Assembly: GCA_016783865.1 (NCBI GenBank)
Contig: JADHVS010000072.1
Span: 1-18,981, forward strand
DNA: 18,981 nucleotides
Source: Bacteroidales bacterium
GTDB lineage: Bacteria; Bacteroidota; Bacteroidia; Bacteroidales; SM23-62
Direction of reading: 5' to 3'
Positions 1-8,111 of this stretch are shown piece after piece. A program made the translations under genes and the position numbers. The notes under the pieces were generated by a model. That model had not been told where the DNA came from. It worked only from the letters and a program-made list of their open reading frames with translations, and made no database searches. Positions within the stretch are counted from its first letter, which is position 1. Each line of letters opens with the position of its first letter.

Positions 1-206
1 AAAAGAGTCAAGATATCGGAAGACAACTCATGAAACTTCTTCAGAGAGTTGCACCCGTTGACCGATTGCACCCGGAAATCGACCACATAGTCGTCGTCGA
101 TCTCACAGGGGAAAGCTTTATAATTGATTGTTACAGTCGCGTGTTTTTCGACCGGGCCGAAGATATCGGCCAGTTTGGGGGAGAAGTTGTAGTTATCAAG
201 ATGCAT
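1..206 (-). CDS. Hypothetical protein, 5' part only (runs off left edge)
   Basis: An open frame on the minus strand starts at ATG (204-206) and stays open for 68 codons to the window edge, so only the N-terminus is present. It begins MHLDNYNFSPKLADIFG. An in-frame stop lies four codons upstream of the ATG, which supports this start. The translation has a natural protein composition and is preferred to the antisense plus-strand frame over the same bases. I recognise no family. It is transcribed away from the cas operon and need not be linked to it. A perfect palindrome at 237-252 lies 31 bp upstream. Confidence 0.45.
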   Translation of the reverse strand, partial: MHLDNYNFSPKLADIFGPVEKHATVTINYKAFPCEIDDDYVVDFRVQSVNGCNSLKKFHELSSDILTL

Positions 207-236
207 GTTGATGGGGTTTTAATTTTTCTAGCTGAG

Positions 237-252
237 CCTTGATAAATCAAGG
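237..252. repeat. Palindrome, possible operator or hairpin
   Basis: CCTTGAT-AA-ATCAAGG is a perfect 7-bp inverted repeat with a 2-nt centre, just upstream of the leftward gene start. It could be an operator or a small hairpin. No U tract follows on either strand, so a terminator is less likely. Confidence 0.4.
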
Positions 253-271
253 TTGTACGACGTTTCTATGA

Positions 272-634
272 GTTAATGCTGAAAGGATACCTGGTAAGCA
301 GATTGTTTCGACCCGCGATGCTGGAATAGCAAGCCAGTGCTTAAAACTTAATGAAACCAGTGAAGTAGAGAGAGATAAGGGAGATGAAGATCAGGACGAG
401 ATTCCGGACTTTCCGAGGGATGAGGAAGCGGAAGTAATGCTCGCAGTAGAGGCAGCGTTTAACCATATCAATCAATCTTGTGCTCTCGGAGAGCAAGTTT
501 CAATACTTCGTATTGGCAATCGACAGGCTCGCTACATTTTCAAAAGAGCCGGACTGCAAACATATAAGGTAAAATGTTCTGATGCAATAGAGCGTTTTAC
601 CTATTTTGAAGTAAAAAAGCCTAGTATAAATTAA
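272..634 (+). pseudogene. Open frame without a proper start, probable gene remnant
   Basis: This frame is open from just after a TGA at 269-271 to the TAA at 632-634, about 120 codons, but its first ATG is at 437. The part before that ATG also reads like protein: an acidic stretch with DEDQDEIPDFPRDEEAE precedes a fold-like segment containing GEQVSILRIGNRQARYIF. This suggests the 5' end of an older gene has been lost. The alternative is a real 65-residue protein starting at 437. I recognise no family. The stop codon lies inside one arm of the inverted repeat at 630-673. Confidence 0.35.
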
Positions 635-673
635 CTAGAAGAGAGGAAGGAATCTAAGTAATTTCTAGTTAAT
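630..673. repeat. Inverted repeat, 11-bp arms, possible terminator
   Basis: The arms ATTAACTAGAA (630-640) and TTCTAGTTAAT (663-673) are exact reverse complements separated by 22 nt. The left arm contains the stop codon of the 272-634 frame. The position suits a transcription end, but the stem is AT-rich and no clear U run follows. Confidence 0.35.
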
Positions 674-803
674 GGGTTGGGAAGGGGCGGAGGAGTAAGG
701 AATTGGGGATATTGGATGTTCGATAAAGAATTAATAATTGAAGACGAAGAATTTAAATGGTAAAGTTCATCTTAGCTTTTCCACGAAAAAAGATTCACCA
801 TCC

Positions 804-820
804 TTGCAATAAGATTGCAA
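804..820. promoter_or_regulatory. Operator-like 7-3-7 palindrome, copy 1
   Basis: TTGCAAT-AAG-ATTGCAA is a perfect 7-3-7 palindrome. It recurs as TTGTAATAAGATTGCAG at 12096-12112. In both places a TAnnTTTG box begins after a 10-nt gap (here at 831). The size and symmetry suit a dimeric transcription factor. The WYL protein is the regulator encoded in the locus, but a Fur/Zur-like factor would also suit a motif of this shape. Confidence 0.55.
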
Positions 821-830
821 CCTGCACATC

Positions 831-838
831 TAACTTTG
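831..838 (+). promoter_or_regulatory. Distal -7 box candidate upstream of cas6
   Basis: TAACTTTG matches the Bacteroidota -7 element TAnnTTTG. No TTTG lies at the -33 position, where the right half of the palindrome sits. This would fit activator dependence or operator overlap. It would give a 5' leader of about 150 nt before cas6. Confidence 0.35.
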
Positions 839-934
839 TGTGGATAATAAGAAATGAATCATGACCAAAAAGTAAATTTGTTATGGGAGCTATATAACAA
901 GCACAATATCAGAAATGTAATTTTGGAATATTTT

Positions 935-965
935 TTTGATTTGTAACAAATCTATGTTATCTTTG
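935..965 (+). promoter_or_regulatory. Consensus Bacteroidota promoter of the cas6-csm5 operon
   Basis: TTTG (935-938), then exactly 19 nt, then TATCTTTG (958-965) match the full TTTG-N19-TAnnTTTG consensus. Transcription would begin near 972, about 27 nt before the cas6 start codon. Confidence 0.6.
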
Positions 966-998
966 ATAGGTCAATATTAGTAATTTAGGAGAAAAGGT

Positions 999-1679
999 GT
1001 GAAAAAGATCAGGATGTTACGGGTCTCGTTTGACACTGAAATCAGGAATTCAGAGGTTCCGGCTTTCAGGAGCGCTGTTATTGAGAAGGTTGGACGTGAC
1101 AATGTAGCATTTCATAACCACTTATCCGACAGTACATTTTTATACAAGTATCCCTTGATTCAGTACAAATGCATAAAAAAACAACCCTCCCTTATTTGCA
1201 TTGATCTTGGTGTCGAAGAAATTCATAAGTACTTTGAAAAACGGAACTGGAATATCACCTTGAACGGCCGGGAGTTGGATATGAAGATCGCCAAGCTGGA
1301 ACTGAATCAGTTTACCTTGCAGGTCTGGAACCGACAATTTGACTATACGATATCTAATTGGATTGCCCTGAACCAGGAAAACCTCGGGAAATACAATGCC
1401 TTTGCGGCCCTGTCGGACCGGATTCATTTACTTGAAAAGACGTTAACAGGCAATATTCTTGCCTTTGCAAAAGGGGTTGAATGGACTGTTGACAAGCAGA
1501 TTGATTTGAAGATCCTTGATTTTAAGGAACCGCGCACCGTGAAACTCAAGTCAAATGATATGATCGGCTTCAACGTCTCCTTCTCAACCAATGTCTTTTT
1601 GCCGAATTATGTTGGATTGGGCAAGGCTGTGAGCAAGGGGTATGGGATTGTAAAACAAAAAAAGAATACAACAGAATAA
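999..1679 (+). CDS. cas6: Cas6 CRISPR RNA endoribonuclease
   Basis: Cas6 cuts the repeat RNA of the precursor transcript to give crRNA with an 8-nt repeat tag, which here would be AUUAAGAC. The 226-residue protein fits the family length. The best visible marker is the glycine-rich loop near the C-terminus, GLGKAVSKGYGIV (206-218), typical of the second RAMP fold in Cas6. The start is GTG at 999, chosen because AGGAG precedes it at a good distance; ATG at 1014 is the alternative. The TAA stop shares one base with the cas10 ATG (TAATG), so translation is probably coupled. The active-site histidine cannot be assigned by eye. Being first in a Csm operon strongly supports the call. Confidence 0.85.
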   Translation: MKKIRMLRVSFDTEIRNSEVPAFRSAVIEKVGRDNVAFHNHLSDSTFLYKYPLIQYKCIKKQPSLICIDLGVEEIHKYFEKRNWNITLNGRELDMKIAKLELNQFTLQVWNRQFDYTISNWIALNQENLGKYNAFAALSDRIHLLEKTLTGNILAFAKGVEWTVDKQIDLKILDFKEPRTVKLKSNDMIGFNVSFSTNVFLPNYVGLGKAVSKGYGIVKQKKNTTE

Positions 1680-4462
1680 TGGACCAGAAACGTAACGAAA
1701 TTTACCTGGCAGCATTGCTGCATGATATCGGGAAGTTTTATCAGCGGGCGGATGATCGTTTGATCAGAACTATCGTTGAAAAAGACGAGCATCTTTCAAG
1801 AATGGCAGAGCTCGTATGTCCTTTCAATGAGGAAAGCAACAACTGGGGTTATCAGCATGCATTATGGGCATACCTGTTTTTTCAGGAAGCGCAAAATGCT
1901 GAGGGAAAGAACTTATTTGACACAGTCAGGGAAGAAAGTAAGGAGGTTTTCCGGATAAATCCTTTTGATAATGCAGGTGTTGATAACCTGATCAATTTTG
2001 CCATTTTTCATCATAAACCACAAACCCGGCTTCAATCTATCATTCAGTTAGCCGACTGGATCAGCAGTGGAATGGAGCGTGGAGAATCAAATAGTGAGAA
2101 ACCAGAAGGTTTACCTGGACAAGAAAGGTTTAATTACGGCAAGTTCAAGTATAAAAAAGTTCCCTTGTTTTCAATATTCAATGACGTTAAAACTGATCAC
2201 AGTGAATTTGCAGAAAATGTAAAGGCATATCCGCTGATTCCTTTGAATTGCCTGGATGGTTCTATCTTTCCCAATGATTTTGATAATGAAAAAATACAGG
2301 GATTAGGTAAAAGTGGAAATACAACTGGATATAAACCTCTTTGGAGTCAATTCGTAAAAGAACTAAAGGATCTGCCGCAGGATTCCGTAACCGGTTTTAG
2401 TGAATCCATGCTTTTTCTTATGAAGCGTTTTACCTGGTGTATTCCGGCTTCTACAAACGACATGGCCAATGTAAGCCTGTTTGAACACCTGAAAACTACT
2501 GCAGCAGTTGCTCAATGCCTCTTCGATTACCAGAAACATTACGGTTTCGAAAATACCATAAAGTGGAATAATCCGGGAGATTACCCGGAGATTATTCCGG
2601 ATATTTATCCTTTTTTACTGGTTTGTTGGGACCTGTCTGGCATCCAGAAGTTTATATATAATATTTCCGGACAAAAAGCTGCGGTTAGCTTAAAGGGAAG
2701 ATCATTCTACCTGCAATTGCTGATCGAGAGCATCATCCAGAAAACAATTTTAGGATGTGATTCCATGTGGGGAAATGTTATCTACAACAGTGGCGGAAAG
2801 CTTTTTATGTTATTGCCTAACCTTGAAGATGTTCACAATAAGTTGAATGAAATCAAAATGGATTTTGAAACGCTACTCTGGAATGAACATCATGGACGCT
2901 TATCTGTTTGCCTTGGACTGACTCCCTTTTCATATAATACAGGTAGAAATTATGAAAAATCTAAAAGAATTGTTTTTCCCAGCGGTGAAACCGGGTCGCT
3001 CAGTGATTTGTGGGGGAAGGTGCTGGAATCAGTATCAGAGAATAAGTTCAGAAAATTTGAAAGTATCATCAAGCGTACTGATGGCAGGAAAATTTTTGAA
3101 CCGGATGGCAATTGGGGAAACAACTACACCTTGTGTGCAGTAACCGGGGTTGCCGGACAAAAAGGGAAGGAACTTGAAAAGATTGATGAACGTGATACCG
3201 CCGATGAGGCCGTTTATGTGACAGAAGCTGTGAGACAACAAAAGGAGATTGGCCAGGCGCTAAAGGATGCAGATTATATTCTTACCTATCTGAAAGAGGA
3301 TGAAAAAGGGAACATGTTTTTAAGAGGCCGTAGTGTATGTGTCCCGTTTCCTGGAACAGGAATCAATCATTATCTTTTTGATCAGAAGCAGTTAACACTC
3401 AATGATGCTGATTTTAGAAAGATCACCTCGGCCGATGTAGCCCGCGTCAGAAGGATCAATGAAACCAATTTTTCTATGATCTCGCAATTAAAAGGGAATA
3501 AATGCAGTTATGGATTTCTGTTTTATGGAGGCAACCAGCAAGCCTATAAATTTAAGGGAAAGGAAAAAGTTGATAAAACATTTGAAGAACTCTGCTGGAT
3601 TGATCATGATCAGGCTGAAAAACCGGAAAAAGAACAAAAAAAGACATTTCTTGGAATTCTCCGGATGGACGTTGATTCCCTGGGCGGACTTTTCAAAAAA
3701 GGGATACCCGAAGAGTATAAAAGCTTTGCAACCTACGCTACGCTATCCTTTATGCTCGATTTCTTCTTTTCGGGATATCTGAACAAGCTCAGGGAACCAT
3801 TTGCAGACTATGTAAACATTATCTATTCCGGTGGCGATGATATTTTTGCCGTTGGTCGATGGGATAAAATAATTGAATTTGCTGAGGGTATCCGTGAAGA
3901 ATTCCGGAAGTTTACAGGGAGGGAAGATATCAGTATATCTGCCGGAATTGCCATTGTCGGGGAGAAATACCCCATCCGGCTTGCAGCGAATGATGCAGGT
4001 GAGGCCGAGGAAGCTTCCAAGGATTTTAAGCGGATTGGCAATATATTACTTGATAAAAACGCCATTACATTCTTCGGCCAAACCATAAGCTGGCAGCATG
4101 AATGGGAAGAGGTAAAGGCTTTACAAGAAGAACTGGTAAAATTGATTGAGGAAGGAGCCATGAGCAAAGCAATGCTCCATCAATTGATGAAATGGAAACT
4201 GATCCTGGACGAGAACAGGAAAGGGAAGCATGATCTGAGTTACCGGTGGAATACAGCCTATTACCTGAAACGCTACCGTGACCGGATTAAAGAGGAAAAT
4301 CGAAACGCAAGGGATCTGATAATAAAACTAGAAACTGCCCTTTTTACAGGCCAGGGAGCCTTTGCCAAAACTCCGGTAACATTTTCTGCTGAAAGATATT
4401 ACGACCTGGCCGCACTTGCAGCACGCTGGGCGGAAATGGAAATTAAGGAATTTCAACAATAA
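1679..4462 (+). CDS. cas10: Cas10/Csm1, HD nuclease and cyclic oligoadenylate synthase
   Basis: This is the large subunit of the type III-A complex. In the family the HD domain cuts single-stranded DNA and the Palm domain makes cyclic oligoadenylates when target RNA binds. The HD motif is at H15-D16 (LLHDIGKF). Palm 1 is marked by DLSGIQKF (318-325). Palm 2 contains MDVDSLGG (from 663) and an intact GGDD at 718-721 (IYSGGDDIFAVG). A helical C-terminal domain follows. At 927 residues it is longer than many Csm1 proteins. No CxxC pairs are present, so the zinc ribbon seen in many homologues appears to be lost. Both activities look intact, which fits the CARF-HEPN gene downstream. It starts at an ATG overlapping the cas6 stop. 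Confidence 0.95.
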   Translation: MDQKRNEIYLAALLHDIGKFYQRADDRLIRTIVEKDEHLSRMAELVCPFNEESNNWGYQHALWAYLFFQEAQNAEGKNLFDTVREESKEVFRINPFDNAGVDNLINFAIFHHKPQTRLQSIIQLADWISSGMERGESNSEKPEGLPGQERFNYGKFKYKKVPLFSIFNDVKTDHSEFAENVKAYPLIPLNCLDGSIFPNDFDNEKIQGLGKSGNTTGYKPLWSQFVKELKDLPQDSVTGFSESMLFLMKRFTWCIPASTNDMANVSLFEHLKTTAAVAQCLFDYQKHYGFENTIKWNNPGDYPEIIPDIYPFLLVCWDLSGIQKFIYNISGQKAAVSLKGRSFYLQLLIESIIQKTILGCDSMWGNVIYNSGGKLFMLLPNLEDVHNKLNEIKMDFETLLWNEHHGRLSVCLGLTPFSYNTGRNYEKSKRIVFPSGETGSLSDLWGKVLESVSENKFRKFESIIKRTDGRKIFEPDGNWGNNYTLCAVTGVAGQKGKELEKIDERDTADEAVYVTEAVRQQKEIGQALKDADYILTYLKEDEKGNMFLRGRSVCVPFPGTGINHYLFDQKQLTLNDADFRKITSADVARVRRINETNFSMISQLKGNKCSYGFLFYGGNQQAYKFKGKEKVDKTFEELCWIDHDQAEKPEKEQKKTFLGILRMDVDSLGGLFKKGIPEEYKSFATYATLSFMLDFFFSGYLNKLREPFADYVNIIYSGGDDIFAVGRWDKIIEFAEGIREEFRKFTGREDISISAGIAIVGEKYPIRLAANDAGEAEEASKDFKRIGNILLDKNAITFFGQTISWQHEWEEVKALQEELVKLIEEGAMSKAMLHQLMKWKLILDENRKGKHDLSYRWNTAYYLKRYRDRIKEENRNARDLIIKLETALFTGQGAFAKTPVTFSAERYYDLAALAARWAEMEIKEFQQ

Positions 4463-4473
4463 AAACTTGAATC

Positions 4474-4863
4474 ATGGCCTGGACAAATCATGTAAATGCT
4501 CAATGGATTATCGATAAAATTGATGATTCAACCATTAATTGGACGAAAGAGTTCGCAGAGTACTTGGCTTCTGACAAAGATGGAACCAGTAAACTCACAA
4601 CATCCCAATTACGAAAATTTTTTGGAAAACTACGCCAAATCGAAGCTGATTTTGATCAGTTGAAAACGCAAATTCCAATGTTAAAACCAAAATTAGCATA
4701 TGCTGTAGGCAGGGATAAAGACAAGACAAAAGTACGTGCCTTTTATAACGAAATTTCATCTGCATTGACTGCTGTTCAGCCTGACAATAAGGCGACTTTT
4801 AAGAATCTTGTTTCACTCGTCGAATCAATCGTTGCTTACCATAAGTTTTTTGGAGGTGTATAA
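4474..4863 (+). CDS. csm2: Csm2, small subunit of the type III-A complex
   Basis: Csm2 forms the small-subunit filament of the Csm complex, lining the crRNA-target duplex. The 129-residue protein is all-helical in appearance. It carries typical segments: LTTSQLRKFFGKLRQIE in the N-terminal half, MLKPKLAYAVGR in the middle, and a C-terminal helix ending SIVAYHKFFGG. Length and position between cas10 and csm3 fit. It begins 11 nt after cas10. Its codons look more AT-rich than those of csm4. Confidence 0.9.
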   Translation: MAWTNHVNAQWIIDKIDDSTINWTKEFAEYLASDKDGTSKLTTSQLRKFFGKLRQIEADFDQLKTQIPMLKPKLAYAVGRDKDKTKVRAFYNEISSALTAVQPDNKATFKNLVSLVESIVAYHKFFGGV

Positions 4864-4894
4864 ATGATAGTAACAACCTTATAATCTATAAAAT

Positions 4895-5566
4895 ATGTCA
4901 ACACTGGTAAATAAAATCAAGATCGTCACGACCATGAGGTTATTATCTGGACTTCATATCGGTGACAGTAAAGAAAATGCTGAAATTGGGGGCATTGATA
5001 GTCCGGTTGTTCGAAGAAAAGATAACAAACAACCATACATTCCTGGATCTTCCATAAAAGGAAAAATAAGGTGTCTTCTGGAACAAATCGCAGGAATTTC
5101 GGAGGTCGGAGGGGGAATGAAACAAAAATATTCTAGTAAAACTCAGGATTGTCAAAAAATAATCGATGCTTTCGGGTTTGCTAATGATGGTTTTTCTTCT
5201 AGGATTATCGTAAGAGATGCTTATTTAACGGAGGAATCTGTAAAAATCCTGAATAATTCTGATAATACGGATATGCCATTTACAGAAGCAAAATGGGAAA
5301 ACTCAATTAACCGTGTGACAGGGAAAGCTGAAGATCCAAGACAGATTGAGAGAATCCCTGCCGGAGTTTCTTTTCGTCTGGTGTTCATTGTCAATGATTT
5401 TGATGATAACAAGACTCACGAAGTAAAATCGATTCTATTGAAAGGTATTAAAGCATTAAATAACGATTATCTTGGCGGAAGTGGCTCCAGAGGCTACGGC
5501 CACGTAAAAGTCGATCTTCCCGGAGAAACGGGGTCTGCCTGGAAAGAAGAAATTATTGCTCTATGA
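4895..5566 (+). CDS. csm3: Csm3, backbone Cas7-type target RNA nuclease
   Basis: Csm3 is the repeated Cas7-family backbone subunit. It holds the crRNA and cuts target RNA at 6-nt intervals. The 223-residue protein has the expected RAMP features: LHIGDSKENAEIGGID near the N-terminus, IPGSSIKGKIR (49-59), and the glycine-rich loop LGGSGSRGYGHV (193-204). D35 in GGIDSP matches the position of the catalytic aspartate known in other Csm3 proteins (inference from family knowledge). The stop overlaps the csm4 start in an ATGA arrangement (5563-5566). Thirty-one AT-rich bases separate it from csm2. Confidence 0.94.
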   Translation: MSTLVNKIKIVTTMRLLSGLHIGDSKENAEIGGIDSPVVRRKDNKQPYIPGSSIKGKIRCLLEQIAGISEVGGGMKQKYSSKTQDCQKIIDAFGFANDGFSSRIIVRDAYLTEESVKILNNSDNTDMPFTEAKWENSINRVTGKAEDPRQIERIPAGVSFRLVFIVNDFDDNKTHEVKSILLKGIKALNNDYLGGSGSRGYGHVKVDLPGETGSAWKEEIIAL

Positions 5567-6597
5567 AACAGACGTTAAAAACATTCAATCTTACTTTCAC
5601 CGCCCCTCTGCATATTTCTGATGCCCGGTTGGATTATGGCTCATCAGGCCGGATGATTCATAGTGATACAATATACGCAGCCGTGATCGCTGCGCTTGCC
5701 CGAACCGGGAACCTGCCGGAAAAGGTTGAGCAATCGGGCGACCTGGGATGTACCATCAGCAGCCTTTTTCCTTTCACTGTCGTTGAAGGACAACTTATCT
5801 GTTTCTTCCCAAGACCTTTTATTTCAGTTAATCAGGATGACGAAAACATAGGTCTGGCAAAGAAGATGAAAAAGGTGAAATGGCTCGATCAACCCTATTT
5901 TGAGGCAGTGATCAACCGGCAGGAGAAGAGCATCGGCGATGAAGAAAAGAACATGATTTCCGGGGAGTTTCTTTCAGAATACGACCTTAAGGATCACACG
6001 ATTATGTTCACACAAACCGTGCCCCGGGCAAAAATTCCGAGAAGTAAAGCCGAAGATGAAGGAGAAACTACCATCTTTTACATGGAGCGTATTCTCTTCT
6101 CAGAGGGATCGGGTCTCTACTTGATCGTTGATGGCGATACATCCTTGCTCGAAAAAGGTCTGCATATTTTGCAATATGAAGGCATAGGAACCGACCGGAG
6201 CATCGGCCAGGGAACATTTACCCTTCTGCCGGGCGAAAATATAGATCTTAAAATACCTGAAACGGATCAATATGTGACTACATTGGGCTTACTGTGTACC
6301 GAAGAAAAAGATGTAAATAAACTGATAGAAGCCGAAAATGGTTCATCTGCGAAAAGGGCACGCTGGGATTTGATTCACAGGGGTGGATGGTTAACAACTG
6401 AAGGATATAACGGTATCCGTAAAAAATCGGTTTACATGTTCACCGAAGGAAGCGTGTTTTATACCGGAAAGCCTGGTATCCAGATATCAGGAATGGTTAA
6501 CTGCAATATCAAACCCGATGATACAGAAGGATTGCAATTACCGGATCATCCCGTTTGGCGGTGTGGAAGAACTATTGCTATTCCTGTTCAAATATGA
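5563..6597 (+). CDS. csm4: Csm4, Cas5-type subunit of the Csm complex
   Basis: Csm4 caps the 5' end of the crRNA and contacts Cas10. Supporting features in the 344-residue protein are the N-terminal RAMP strand, the MIHSDTIYAAV segment (31-41) typical of Csm4, and a glycine-rich loop GIGTDRSIGQG (207-217). It overlaps csm3 by four bases. The 85 bp before csm5 contain a short inverted repeat, GGTAA-AAA-TTACC (6615-6627), and no promoter match. Confidence 0.92.
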   Translation: MKQTLKTFNLTFTAPLHISDARLDYGSSGRMIHSDTIYAAVIAALARTGNLPEKVEQSGDLGCTISSLFPFTVVEGQLICFFPRPFISVNQDDENIGLAKKMKKVKWLDQPYFEAVINRQEKSIGDEEKNMISGEFLSEYDLKDHTIMFTQTVPRAKIPRSKAEDEGETTIFYMERILFSEGSGLYLIVDGDTSLLEKGLHILQYEGIGTDRSIGQGTFTLLPGENIDLKIPETDQYVTTLGLLCTEEKDVNKLIEAENGSSAKRARWDLIHRGGWLTTEGYNGIRKKSVYMFTEGSVFYTGKPGIQISGMVNCNIKPDDTEGLQLPDHPVWRCGRTIAIPVQI

Positions 6598-6682
6598 ATA
6601 AAAAGATCATTACCGGTAAAAATTACCTGTATTGAGAGAGATGACAGGAAATTGAATCGAACCAGAATAAAATTGTTGAATA

Positions 6683-8053
6683 ATGATTAATATTGAGTCG
6701 ACCATATACTTGAAAATAGTATCCCCCATTCATATCGGAGGGGCACAGGAGAAGCATTTGCAGGAAGGATTGGACTATTTTGAAAACTGGAGGATCAATG
6801 AAAAGGAGGTATTCCATCCTGAGCGAGGCCTTGATCCTGATGAGCTTGCAGATGCTTTTGCATCGGGCAGCAAAAATGCTCTCGGCAACCTGATAAAGAA
6901 ACAAAAAGATTGGATGCGGTTTGTTACGGATTTTGATGGCCCGCGGGGATCAACAGGAGATATTAAAGCATTCATTAAGTCTGGGGCTGATGGATTAGCG
7001 TATATTCCGGGCAGTTCAATAAAAGGGGCGTTGAGGAGCGCAGTTGCACATTACCTTTGCGGAGGAACAAGCAGAAACAACCCCGATAAAGAATTTATTA
7101 AAGATTTCGATGAAAGTGCATTTCGTTTTGTAAAAGTTTCCGACAGTCAGTTCATTAATGTCAGACTCTTCCGCAGCAAAATTGCATCTCTCGGAGGCGC
7201 CAATGAACAGTTTAAGATCAGGTGGAAAGAGCGCAGGAATCAAAATGCCGACAGGTTTACTCCGAATGGGTTTGATACCTCGTTTGAATCCCCTCACTTG
7301 AATTCGGAAGTTACTTTTCAACTCAGGATAGGTCAACCTGTTCTCAAAATCTTTGGAAGACAGCTTTCTGATATGAATGCTGATTCAAGGGAATTTCTTC
7401 TAAAAGATGATATTATCAATAGCTTTTTATCGGCAGTAAATAGTTGTTCTTCAGATTATCTGGAGAGAGAATTGGCCTGGCATACACAATATAAAGGGGA
7501 TCAGACCGACAGAATAATCATGGAATTTAAAAGGTTACAAAAGAGATCCCGAACCGAAGGTTTTTATCTGCTGCATATGGGAGCCGGTTCAGGTTTTCAT
7601 GCCATGACCGGCGACTGGATATATCAGGATCATACTAAAACTGGATTCTGGAATAATGGAAAGCCCAAGTACAAAACGCGCAGGATTGCTTTTGACAACT
7701 GGCCAAATTCTGGGTATTTTGGCCCAATGGGATTTGTACTTCTTTCATTAACCCCTTTTCCAAAAGATCAGCATAGGGATGATCCAACTGAAAATGGGAA
7801 GGAGCCAGATATTCCACAGGTTGAAGAGATAAAACCCATCCACAGAAAAGTAACAATAAAATCCGGTGTTTATCTCGATGGAGTCGTTAAAGATAACAAT
7901 ATGGTAGATGTATACATGCCTGATGGAAGTATTAAGACGGTCAAGCTTGTTTCCGGCTCTGCCGATTCCGGAAGCATAATTGAAGTTCAGATATACCCTG
8001 ATGGCAAAGGAAAATTTCATCAGGCAAGTTTTAGAGGGTATAGGAAGCAGTAA
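6683..8053 (+). CDS. csm5: Csm5, Cas7-type end subunit with C-terminal extension
   Basis: Csm5 caps the 3' end of the crRNA filament. It has the RAMP opening YLKIVSPIHIGG (9-20), IPGSSIKGALRSA (108-120), and a late segment LHMGAGSGFHAMTGDW seen in this family. At 456 residues it is longer than usual. The last 70 or so residues (from about 384) form a separate, strand-rich segment, with VTIKSGVYLDGVVKDNNM followed by VYMPDGSIKTVKLV, that looks like a small beta-barrel domain. That domain is inference. It is the last gene of the effector operon. Confidence 0.9.
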   Translation: MINIESTIYLKIVSPIHIGGAQEKHLQEGLDYFENWRINEKEVFHPERGLDPDELADAFASGSKNALGNLIKKQKDWMRFVTDFDGPRGSTGDIKAFIKSGADGLAYIPGSSIKGALRSAVAHYLCGGTSRNNPDKEFIKDFDESAFRFVKVSDSQFINVRLFRSKIASLGGANEQFKIRWKERRNQNADRFTPNGFDTSFESPHLNSEVTFQLRIGQPVLKIFGRQLSDMNADSREFLLKDDIINSFLSAVNSCSSDYLERELAWHTQYKGDQTDRIIMEFKRLQKRSRTEGFYLLHMGAGSGFHAMTGDWIYQDHTKTGFWNNGKPKYKTRRIAFDNWPNSGYFGPMGFVLLSLTPFPKDQHRDDPTENGKEPDIPQVEEIKPIHRKVTIKSGVYLDGVVKDNNMVDVYMPDGSIKTVKLVSGSADSGSIIEVQIYPDGKGKFHQASFRGYRKQ

Positions 8054-8063
8054 AATGATTTAA

Positions 8064-8093
8064 TATAATCCAAATTATTATAATCTAAATTAT
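8064..8093. repeat. Tandem 15-bp repeat upstream of the ATPase gene
   Basis: TATAATCCAAATTAT (8064-8078) is followed directly by TATAATCTAAATTAT (8079-8093), two adjacent copies differing at one base. They lie just upstream of a -7 box at 8100. The place and the repeated layout suggest operator half-sites. Confidence 0.5.
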
Positions 8094-8099
8094 ATTCCT

Positions 8100-8107
8100 T
8101 ATCTTTG
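8100..8107 (+). promoter_or_regulatory. -7 box candidate for the ATPase/Csm6-like cassette
   Basis: TATCTTTG matches TAnnTTTG and is identical to the -7 box of the cas6 promoter. No TTTG lies 19 nt upstream; the tandem 15-bp repeat occupies that position. The GTG start at 8112 is so close that the mRNA would be almost leaderless. Confidence 0.4.
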
Positions 8108-8111
8108 TTCC

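Larger units (their letters stand above)
674..998. other. Gene-free regulatory region upstream of cas6
   Basis: I see no convincing gene here, only a 15-codon frame at 716-763. In order, the stretch holds a fragment resembling the 3' half of the CRISPR repeat (779-798), the palindrome TTGCAAT-AAG-ATTGCAA (804-820), a TAnnTTTG box (831-838) and a full consensus promoter (935-965). An AGGAG sequence at 987-991 lies just before the cas6 GTG. Confidence 0.55.

Noticed and set aside
30..242. A 70-codon plus-strand frame
   Set aside because: It is antisense to the better minus-strand frame starting at 206, which has a more natural composition and runs off the window.
3823..4167. A minus-strand frame of 114 codons inside cas10
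   Set aside because: It is the shadow of the conserved Palm domain containing GGDD.
1679..8053. Type III-B or III-D assignment
   Set aside because: There is one Csm2-like small subunit, single Csm3, Csm4 and Csm5 genes and no further Cas7 copies, which is the III-A gene set.
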